Translations under genes and position numbers: made by a program | Source of the DNA: an uncultured Rhodospirillaceae bacterium | GTDB taxonomy: Bacteria; Pseudomonadota; Alphaproteobacteria; RF32; CAG-239 | Assembly (NCBI GenBank): GCA_900313155.1 | Contig: OMQE01000115.1 | Span: 1 to 8,645 of the forward strand | Length of the DNA: 8,645 bases | Direction: 5' to 3' | Shown: one piece after another, positions 1 through 5,952 of the stretch | Layout of the letters: every line of letters begins with the position of its first letter | Numbering within the stretch: the first letter of the stretch is position 1 | Notes under the pieces: generated by a model | What the model was told of the DNA's origin: nothing | Seen by the model: only the letters and a program-made list of their open reading frames with translations | The model's database searches: none

Positions 1-63
1 GAAACCACTAATCTATCAGGTTTCGAACTGACACCGATGTTTGGCTATAGCCTCAATTTCTAA
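1..63 (+). CDS. C-terminal end of a probable outer-membrane beta-barrel protein (5' partial)
   Basis: Frame 1 is open from the window edge to a TAA at 61-63 and gives 20 residues ending FELTPMFGYSLNF. Alternating hydrophobic and polar residues ending in a C-terminal Phe form the usual last beta-strand recognised by the BAM complex in outer-membrane barrels and autotransporters. A strong hairpin terminator begins at the stop codon, which supports a real gene end on this strand. Which barrel protein it is (porin, autotransporter or other) cannot be told from 20 residues. The coding call is fairly secure because of the terminator; the barrel assignment is inference. Confidence 0.55.
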   Translation, partial: ETTNLSGFELTPMFGYSLNF

Positions 64-104
64 AATAAAAGAAGGCTCCGTTTTACGGAGCCTTCTTTTA
101 TTTT
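62..104. terminator. Bidirectional rho-independent terminator
   Basis: An inverted repeat pairs 62-80 with 86-104 around a 5-nt loop (TTTTA, 81-85). The core GAAGGCTCCG / CGGAGCCTTC is GC-rich, and A-tract/T-tract arms extend it to about 19 bp. A T-run follows the core on both strands (96-106 on plus; the complement of 61-70 on minus), so it can stop transcription from either side. It lies exactly between two converging genes: the plus-strand stop is 61-63 and the minus-strand stop is 107-105. Confidence 0.93.
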
Positions 105-1577
105 TTACTTTATCTCTTTGCCATAAAGCAACCAATCATAAATTTTTGATGATTTTCGCACTTCAATATTCATTTCATCAACCGTCATTTTGCTTTCTGT
201 CAGTGTTGGCAAATTTGCAAACAAAGATGTGCCTAACCCAAGGCGATGCCCGCTGATTTTGCCACCCATGCTCTCTATAACGGATGGATAAATATCAAAC
301 GGCGTAAATACCCTATTTTTTTCAGTCACAGCCTGAACCGCACTGTTTATAAAAATATTCAGTGTCCGACGCTTCATATCCGTTTCAAACTCACCACGCA
401 TCATTTGATGGTCGCCAAGCAGAACAACCGTGCTGTTAGCATAAAACGGCTGTTGCTTCAGCCATTCAACAAATTGACCAATTTGAAAGTCGGAACACGA
501 TACCACATTTTTAAAATTCTTTTCGGTGCCATATTTATAGCCGCATACATCACCGGAGAATTCTTGCGAGCCGAAGTGCGTGTCAAGCGTCATTATGGTG
601 AATACAAACGGTTTTCCCAGCTCTGCCAAATGATTCAGTTCTTCCTTTGCCTGCACAAACAGTTCCTTATCGGCAATACTTTTACTTTTTTGCTTATAAG
701 ACAATTTAATTCCCTGTTCACGCGCATAGTGCAAAGTATCTAAAAAGCGCTGCTTGCCGTGCGTTTTTACAAAATGATTCATACCGGCAAAGTTCCCGTT
801 CGAACCGATTAAGAAACTCTCTTCATACCCTTGAGTGCGTAAGATGTCATACAAACACCAAGCGTTTGGATAAAATTCGCCTTTCGGACGTATCAAATTT
901 ACTTCTCTGATAGGTAATTGAATTGGCGCACCGCAAGTTTTTGCAAACAAACCGGCTTGTGTCCACTGCGTGCCGTCTATCGGAAATTCTCCGCCCAAAT
1001 ATTGACTATCGCTAAAACTGATATTTTCTTGAGCTAACTTATGCAATTGCGGTATTAAATCGTCCTGATAATAATTATGTTCCGGTGTTTGAGCAAAAGT
1101 TGCTTCCATACTTTCCATAAATATCAAAATCAAATTACGCTTTTTATGAGGAAAGCTGACTTCCGCGTTTTGCGGCAACACGTAGTATTGCTCGTAAAAA
1201 TTAGACATTTCCCTCTTGTATGAACGATATGTTATCATAGCCCACACATTCATGCGCCAACAATAATAAGCCACGCAAAAAACAAACCATATCAAGCATA
1301 TAACCCAGCGATATTCATATATTTTGGTTCTGATACGCTCTATGGACGACCATTTCAGCCGATATTTTCCGGAAAACAAAAGCCAAAGCACCAAAACAAC
1401 AATAGTTCCGGTCATCACCGTATTTTGTAAATAACTTAAAATCAGCCTGATTTCCGAATGGAACGGCATATTTAGATGGAACATAATTTGCTCATACGTT
1501 ACCGGACCAAATTTGCGTACCACCCAATTGGCTGAAGAAAACAGCATAAAACCCAAGAAAATAACGACATAAGGCAT
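105..1577 (-). CDS. OpgB/LtaS-family phosphoglycerol transferase (sulfatase-like, membrane-anchored)
   Basis: This 490-residue inner-membrane protein has hydrophobic segments near residues 1-20, 52-69 and 90-106, then a large periplasmic sulfatase-fold domain (about 146-455). OpgB (MdoB) and LtaS enzymes move phosphoglycerol from phosphatidylglycerol onto periplasmic glucans or lipoteichoic acid. Active-site candidates are visible: metal-binding Glu155 in FMESME, nucleophile Thr206 in DGTQWTQAG, His334 in TLDTHFG, and Asp389-His390 in LLGDHQMM. Blocks FYPNAWCLYDILRTQGY, FAGMNHFVKTHG and the cysteines at 215, 241, 345 and 361 resemble E. coli OpgB as I recall it. The protein is much shorter than OpgB (about 760 residues): it lacks the C-terminal beta-rich part and one N-terminal membrane segment. 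The ATG at 1577 has no strong ribosome-binding site. The frame stays open only 10 more codons, to a TGA, with no ATG, GTG or TTG. Substrate (glucan or another polymer) is unknown. Confidence 0.85.
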   Translation of the reverse strand: MPYVVIFLGFMLFSSANWVVRKFGPVTYEQIMFHLNMPFHSEIRLILSYLQNTVMTGTIVVLVLWLLFSGKYRLKWSSIERIRTKIYEYRWVICLIWFVFCVAYYCWRMNVWAMITYRSYKREMSNFYEQYYVLPQNAEVSFPHKKRNLILIFMESMEATFAQTPEHNYYQDDLIPQLHKLAQENISFSDSQYLGGEFPIDGTQWTQAGLFAKTCGAPIQLPIREVNLIRPKGEFYPNAWCLYDILRTQGYEESFLIGSNGNFAGMNHFVKTHGKQRFLDTLHYAREQGIKLSYKQKSKSIADKELFVQAKEELNHLAELGKPFVFTIMTLDTHFGSQEFSGDVCGYKYGTEKNFKNVVSCSDFQIGQFVEWLKQQPFYANSTVVLLGDHQMMRGEFETDMKRRTLNIFINSAVQAVTEKNRVFTPFDIYPSVIESMGGKISGHRLGLGTSLFANLPTLTESKMTVDEMNIEVRKSSKIYDWLLYGKEIK

Positions 1578-1610
1578 TTTATTTATCCATTCAATAACAT
1601 CTATGCCTCA

Positions 1611-1639
1611 GTAATATAAGTTATCATATACAATAGCAA
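1611..1639 (-). promoter_or_regulatory. Weak candidate promoter for the OpgB-like gene
   Basis: Read on the minus strand, TTGCTA (1639-1634) is followed after 17 nt by TATTAC (1616-1611). This would start transcription about 27 nt before the ATG at 1577. Both boxes are imperfect matches to the sigma-70 consensus, and TATGAT nearby (minus strand, about 1628-1623) is an alternative -10. AT-rich DNA produces such matches by chance. Confidence 0.3.
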
Positions 1640-1756
1640 GCCCTTTATTAACTTATACATAAGATTCTGATTTGCGGCTTAAATAATGAAAATCATATAT
1701 CATCAGAAAAACGTGAACCACAAAATTATCTATGGTCATACTCAAAACATTTTCCC

Positions 1757-1785
1757 TTGACAACACAAAGCAATCATTATTAAAT
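1757..1785 (+). promoter_or_regulatory. Sigma-70-type promoter for the TerB-like operon
   Basis: A perfect -35 box TTGACA (1757-1762) is followed by a 17-nt spacer and a -10-like TTAAAT (1780-1785, 4 of 6 consensus bases). The predicted start near 1792 gives a leader of about 33 nt before the ATG at 1825, with a Shine-Dalgarno in between. Position, spacing and orientation all fit expression of the two plus-strand genes. Confidence 0.6.
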
Positions 1786-1808
1786 GAGTTTTATCGAGGT
1801 ATATGTTG

Positions 1809-1814
1809 AAGGAG
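1809..1814 (+). promoter_or_regulatory. Ribosome binding site of the TerB-like gene
   Basis: AAGGAG at 1809-1814 lies 10 nt before the ATG at 1825. It is a near-consensus Shine-Dalgarno and fixes this start. Confidence 0.8.
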
Positions 1815-1824
1815 TAAATAATCA

Positions 1825-2256
1825 ATGGATGAAGAATATATTGCAACACTTTCTGAAAACGAAAAAATATCTTTTCTGAAAATTTTTTGCAAACTAATCA
1901 AAGCCGATGGTGCTATTGACAGTGAAGAGGTCAGTTTTTTGAAAATGATTGCCGCCAGATACGGCATTGGTAATACACAAATGGTTGAAATTATCAAAAA
2001 TGCCGATGCCATTGATTGCATGTTTGAAGCACGCCAAATTAACGGACGTCAACATGCTCTTGAATTGATAAAAGAAATGTGTGTTATTGCTAATATTGAC
2101 GAAGATTTGCACGATAATGAGCTGGATATCATTATTGATGTTGCTCGTGTTTTAGGTGTTGAAGATGATAAGGTTATTTTGATTAACCGTTGGGTGCTAG
2201 ACAGCCTGATTTTAAATAAAACCGGTCGCGTTATCATGGAAAAAGACAATGGATAG
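1825..2256 (+). CDS. TerB-like (tellurite-resistance/DjlA N-terminal type) acidic helical protein
   Basis: This 143-residue soluble protein is rich in acidic residues and predicted helices, with no signal peptide or membrane segment. Two similar halves carry the hallmark of the TerB/DjlA-N fold: KADGAIDSEEVSFLKMIA (26-43) and ANIDEDLHDNELDIIIDVA (89-107). Each is a small-residue/acidic turn followed by an amphipathic helix, then RYGI (45-48) or VLGV (109-112). TerB-like domains are found in tellurite/phage-resistance ter clusters, in membrane-associated DnaJ proteins and as stand-alone proteins, and several are thought to bind metal. No ter genes or DnaJ domain are adjacent, so a tellurite role should not be assumed. 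It starts at an ATG behind a strong RBS and overlaps the next gene by 8 nt, so the two are probably translationally coupled. The fold assignment is by motif pattern; the function is unknown. Confidence 0.7.
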   Translation: MDEEYIATLSENEKISFLKIFCKLIKADGAIDSEEVSFLKMIAARYGIGNTQMVEIIKNADAIDCMFEARQINGRQHALELIKEMCVIANIDEDLHDNELDIIIDVARVLGVEDDKVILINRWVLDSLILNKTGRVIMEKDNG

Positions 2257-2557
2257 AAATATATTGAAAAAAACTCTACAAGAACAAGTAATCCCAATGG
2301 CTGAGGCAGTTAAGAATAAACTGGCGTATTTGCAAGGCGATGATGTTTTTTCGGTTCCCAATCAACAACAAACAGAAGTACATTTTACCGATTTATTGAT
2401 GATGCAAGGTCAGCCGAAAAAAATATCGTCCAAAACGGTTGAACCGCAAAACACTGCAGACAAAGTTGCCGTTCATAAGCAAAGCGTTGCCGCCAAAATT
2501 GCCGCTTTGCGAGGGGTTTCTACCATGCCGGGCGAATATCTTAATCGCAAATTTTAG
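2249..2557 (+). CDS. Small hypothetical protein, second gene of the TerB-like operon
   Basis: This 102-residue basic protein is of a family I do not recognise. Its ATG at 2249 lies inside the end of the TerB-like gene (8-nt overlap, different frame). Only a short purine-rich stretch (GGAAAAAGA, from 2238) precedes it, so translation is probably coupled. The N-terminus (about 1-29) looks like an amphipathic helix and ends in KLAYLQGDDVF. The middle (about 36-76) is polar, rich in Gln, Lys and Thr, and likely disordered. The C-terminal part has a short Ala-rich helix (SVAAKIAALRG, 79-89) and a tail PGEYLNRKF. No signal peptide, membrane segment or catalytic motif is visible. Its tight coupling suggests a partner of the TerB-like protein (inference). 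The stop TAG (2555-2557) overlaps the stop of the opposing aas gene. Confidence 0.65.
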   Translation: MDRNILKKTLQEQVIPMAEAVKNKLAYLQGDDVFSVPNQQQTEVHFTDLLMMQGQPKKISSKTVEPQNTADKVAVHKQSVAAKIAALRGVSTMPGEYLNRKF

Positions 2558-5500
2558 TCCGCTAAGTTCTCCATATATTGCTGTTTAGCGGTCAAATAGT
2601 CAAACTTACCGGTACCCAACAAAGGTGGATTTTGTGTGTGAATTATCTCCTTCGGTGTCCAAAGTTCACTCATGCCGCATTTTTTGAAATATTGCGTTAT
2701 TTTACCGCAATCAGCATCTTCGGCAGATGTTATCAACACCAGTTTTTCTCCTTTTTTCTCGTCACTTACCGCAATAACACCTTGTTTGGCATCAGGATAT
2801 AACTCGTCAAGCAATTGTTCAACAGCTGAAAGCGACACCATTTCTCCACCGATTTTTGCAAAGCGCTTCACTCGCCCGCAAATATGCACAAAACCTTCAT
2901 TGTCAACTTCAACAACATCACCGGTATTGTACCACTCATCTGCTTTTTGCAACTTGTTCGGTTCTGTCGGCAAAATATAACCCTGCATCACACTGTCAGC
3001 CTTAACCGATAATTCTCCACCGTGCTCTATCCCCTCAACCGCTTGCAACCGATATTCAACGCGTGGTAAAAAACGCCCAACCGTATTCTTTTTATAAAAC
3101 ATCGGAGTGTTGACCGATAAAACCGGTGAAGTTTCGGTTGTGCCATAGCCCTCGAAAATACGCACGCCGAATTTCTGCATCCATAATTCCGCTGTCCGTT
3201 CTTTCAGCTTTTCGCCGCCGACCACGGCAAAACGTATCGGGAAAAAGTCGTAAGGATTTGCCATTCGTCCATAGCCGTATAAAAACGTGTCTGTTCCTAA
3301 AATCGCCGTCGCCTGAACTTCGTATGCCACTTCCGGAATAATTCGGTAATGCAACGGCGACGGATAAAAATACGTCTTCACACCGTTGAGCATTGGCAAT
3401 ATTGTTCCCACGGTTAAACCAAACGAATGAAATATCGGCAATGCATTGAGCAAAACATCACGCGCATTAAACGGTACCGCCAAATGAATTTGCAAAGCAT
3501 TGGCCAGCAAATTTTTATGTGATAATAACACAGCTTTCGGCATACCTTCGGAACCGGATGTAAACAAGATAACCGCGGTTTTATCGGGCTTTTGAGGCAA
3601 AAATTGACGCAAAAAGTACTTTTTTATACCTACCATTTGGTCAGTAAATGAAATATGTTTGGCAGTGTCTTCTAAATACACCATATCTATCTGATTTTCC
3701 TGTGCAATTTTTTCAAATCGTTGTAAATTGCCCTGCTCTATAAATTGATGCGCCGTCACAATTTTTTTGAGCCCGACAGTGTGTAAACATGATGCGAATT
3801 GCTTTCCACCCAACGAAAAATTGAGCATGACCGGCACAACCCCAACCGCTTGCAAAGCAAAAAAACTAACCACGCCGGCCAAACTGTTCGGCAACAATAC
3901 CCCTACCCTTTCCGTGCCACCTGATACACGGCGTAAATGTTCACCAAGCACGTAAGTTTTGAGTAAAAATTGCCCGTATGTCAGCGTTGTTTTGTTTGTA
4001 TCAAGAGCAATTTTGTGCTGTTTGCCATATAGCTTTTCCGCTTTCAGCAGTGCCTCAAACAGCGACATATTTTTATTGTCGGTATCATACATCATTTCTG
4101 CCATAATATCGTGCAATTTTAATGATGTCAGATGTCGCCGTTCGCGTGCGCTTAAATCTTTCGATAAATTGATTTCACACGCCGGTAATATGGATAGCTT
4201 GATTTTTGGAAAAACCTGCGTTTTGATTAAATCTCCAATATAAGAAAAGCGTGAATATTGTGCCCCGTCAATGCGCAACGGAATCAGTTTGGCGTCGCTT
4301 TTTTGCGCCACGACGCCAGCACCTTCGTAAACCTTCATTAGCGAGCCGGTTACACTAATTCGCCCTTCCGGAAAAATCATCACCGTTTTACCCTGATTAA
4401 CAACATCTATCAGCGTTCTTACAGCCAACGGACTGGTCGGATTAAGCGGATAAAAATCGACCAAACCGCTGAACATTTTAACATACCATTTATTACCCCA
4501 GCCTCTATCTATGGCAAAAGTAATTTTTCGCGGCAGGTAGGCGGCAATCAGCACACCGTCTAAAAGAGAAACGTGGTTGGCAATAATCAACGCCTTTGAA
4601 CCGGCCTGACGTAAATTTTGCACTCCCTCCACCTTAACGCGGAAAAACAAATTCAGCACCGAACAAAAAACAGAACGCACCAAGGCATCGGGAAGCAGCT
4701 TACAAATATAAAAAGCCACACCGGCGCTAATGATGGCAATGAATAAAAACAAATCCGTTATTTTGAAGCCCAGAGCAATCAAAATCATGGCAAAAATCGA
4801 AATAGCCACCATGCCTAAAGAATTGATGATATTATTACCCGCAATCACCGAAGCCACATTGGTTTTTGGGGCTTTTTTCTGCATCAGCGCATTCAGCGGA
4901 ACCACATATAAGCCGCCCATAAAAGCGAAACCAAACAAACACAAAGCTAACATAATCCCCCGCGGCATACACAAAAACTGTGTTACAGAGAGTGCTTTTT
5001 CCGGTGTTGTGAAACCGGCTGAAAGCAAATATACACAAAAGGCAAAAACACTTAAACCGATTGCGCTTACCGGAACATAAACAATTGAAATTTCACTTTT
5101 GAGCAAACGACTGCAAAAATAAGAACCGGCTCCCACGCCCAGTGAAAACAGTACCAAAAACAATGTAACAACTTCTTTTTCGGTATTAAAAACCTTACTG
5201 CACAGCGGAAACAGTTGTGTTAAGAAAAACGCGCCTAAAATCCAAAACCAAGTTGCACCGATAATACACCGAAAAACAATAATATGAGATTTAATCAAAC
5301 GGATATTATCACAAATTTGAGAAATCAGATTAATTTTTATTTTCATTTTTGGCTGTGTGCCGACCATAACCGGAATTTTCCAAGCGGCAATAATACCAAT
5401 AACTGCACAAACAACAAGCAAACTCAAGCTCAAATTAACCGGCAAAACCGTTCCCATAATTGAACCCAAAATAATGGAAATATACGTACTTCCTTCCACA

Positions 5501-5934
5501 GCGGCGTTACCGGCAATCAACTCGTTTTGGCGCAATAATTGCGGCAACAAAGCATATTTAATCGGCCCGAAAAAGGTTGACTGCAACCCCATTAAAAAAA
5601 GCACAGTCATCAGCAATATTGGACTTGATGCCATAAAACACCCGATTGCCAACAACATCAGTACAAGTTCGACCACTTTTAAAACCCGTGTCATTGTGGC
5701 TCGACTGTATTTATCTGCCAATAGACCGGCAAAAGCCGAAAACAAAAAATACGGCAAAATAAACAAACCTGCCGCTAAATTAGCATATAAACTGACAGTT
5801 TGTTCATTTGCCAACATTTTATAGGCAATAAAAGTCATTAAGGTATTTTTGAACAAATTATCATTGAATGCGCCGAAAAACTGTGTTACCAAAAGCGGCA
5901 AAAAACGTTTTCCATGCCATAAATCTTTAGTCAT
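2554..5934 (-). CDS. aas: LplT-PlsC-Aas fusion: lysophospholipid transporter / acyl-[ACP]--phospholipid O-acyltransferase
   Basis: This 1126-residue inner-membrane enzyme has three modules. Residues 1-420 are an LplT-like MFS transporter: about 12 membrane segments, with GAFNDNLFKN (21-30), LADKYSRA (72-79) and FFGPIKYALLPQ (121-132). Residues about 430-610 are a PlsC-type acyltransferase with the HX4D motif NHVSLLD (His454, Asp459), FPEGR (521-525) and IPLRIDG (551-557). Residues about 625-1126 are an AMP-forming acyl-ACP synthetase with P-loop FTSGSEGMPK (791-800), EGYGTTETSP (928-937), NTGD (Asp1006), KRFAKIGGEMVSL (1023-1035) and catalytic Lys1110 in GTGKFDY. All catalytic motifs are intact and resemble E. 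coli Aas closely as I recall it. Known role: LplT flips lysophosphatidylethanolamine inward and Aas re-acylates it with acyl-ACP; in E. coli they are two separate proteins. A strong AAGGA site precedes the ATG. It lies 18 nt after the protease autotransporter and is probably co-transcribed with it. No terminator follows the stop. Confidence 0.95.
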   Translation of the reverse strand: MTKDLWHGKRFLPLLVTQFFGAFNDNLFKNTLMTFIAYKMLANEQTVSLYANLAAGLFILPYFLFSAFAGLLADKYSRATMTRVLKVVELVLMLLAIGCFMASSPILLMTVLFLMGLQSTFFGPIKYALLPQLLRQNELIAGNAAVEGSTYISIILGSIMGTVLPVNLSLSLLVVCAVIGIIAAWKIPVMVGTQPKMKIKINLISQICDNIRLIKSHIIVFRCIIGATWFWILGAFFLTQLFPLCSKVFNTEKEVVTLFLVLFSLGVGAGSYFCSRLLKSEISIVYVPVSAIGLSVFAFCVYLLSAGFTTPEKALSVTQFLCMPRGIMLALCLFGFAFMGGLYVVPLNALMQKKAPKTNVASVIAGNNIINSLGMVAISIFAMILIALGFKITDLFLFIAIISAGVAFYICKLLPDALVRSVFCSVLNLFFRVKVEGVQNLRQAGSKALIIANHVSLLDGVLIAAYLPRKITFAIDRGWGNKWYVKMFSGLVDFYPLNPTSPLAVRTLIDVVNQGKTVMIFPEGRISVTGSLMKVYEGAGVVAQKSDAKLIPLRIDGAQYSRFSYIGDLIKTQVFPKIKLSILPACEINLSKDLSARERRHLTSLKLHDIMAEMMYDTDNKNMSLFEALLKAEKLYGKQHKIALDTNKTTLTYGQFLLKTYVLGEHLRRVSGGTERVGVLLPNSLAGVVSFFALQAVGVVPVMLNFSLGGKQFASCLHTVGLKKIVTAHQFIEQGNLQRFEKIAQENQIDMVYLEDTAKHISFTDQMVGIKKYFLRQFLPQKPDKTAVILFTSGSEGMPKAVLLSHKNLLANALQIHLAVPFNARDVLLNALPIFHSFGLTVGTILPMLNGVKTYFYPSPLHYRIIPEVAYEVQATAILGTDTFLYGYGRMANPYDFFPIRFAVVGGEKLKERTAELWMQKFGVRIFEGYGTTETSPVLSVNTPMFYKKNTVGRFLPRVEYRLQAVEGIEHGGELSVKADSVMQGYILPTEPNKLQKADEWYNTGDVVEVDNEGFVHICGRVKRFAKIGGEMVSLSAVEQLLDELYPDAKQGVIAVSDEKKGEKLVLITSAEDADCGKITQYFKKCGMSELWTPKEIIHTQNPPLLGTGKFDYLTAKQQYMENLAD

Positions 5935-5941
5935 AAGCTCT

Positions 5942-5946
5942 TCCTT
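5942..5946 (-). promoter_or_regulatory. Ribosome binding site of aas
   Basis: On the minus strand AAGGA (5946-5942) lies 7 nt before the ATG at 5934, inside the 18-nt gap after the autotransporter stop codon. It supports this start and means aas has its own translation signal within the shared transcript. Confidence 0.8.
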
Positions 5947-5952
5947 ATACTG

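Larger units (their letters stand above)
1578..1824. other. Divergent intergenic promoter region
   Basis: This 247-bp AT-rich gap lies between the divergently transcribed OpgB-like gene (minus) and the TerB-like gene (plus). A good sigma-70-like promoter faces right near 1757-1785 and a weaker candidate faces left near 1611-1639. No convincing coding sequence, terminator or RNA gene was found in it. The middle (about 1640-1750) shows only short imperfect inverted repeats typical of AT-rich DNA. Confidence 0.7.

Noticed and set aside
246..743. Open reading frame of 165 codons on the plus strand
   Set aside because: It lies wholly antisense to the OpgB-like gene, whose motifs are clear. The translation is compositionally odd, shows no family motifs, and has no RBS support.
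1665..1708. Inverted repeat TTCTGAT / ATCAGAA spaced by 30 nt, considered as an operator or RNA structure
   Set aside because: Only 7 bp in AT-rich intergenic DNA with a long spacer; it competes with other equally short pairings and is expected by chance.
1825..2256. Tellurite resistance operon
   Set aside because: Only a TerB-like domain is present; no terA, terC, terD or terE-like gene is in the window, so the phenotype cannot be assigned.
2479..2510. 8-bp perfect inverted repeat (GCAAAGCG / CGCTTTGC) with a 16-nt loop, considered as a terminator for aas
   Set aside because: It lies inside the coding region of the 102-residue gene, is explained by repeated Ala codons (VAAKIAAL), and has no T-run on either side.
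5357..5824. Open reading frame of 155 codons on the plus strand
   Set aside because: It is antisense to the MFS part of aas. The Ile/Lys/Thr-rich translation is typical of the complement of membrane-segment codons.
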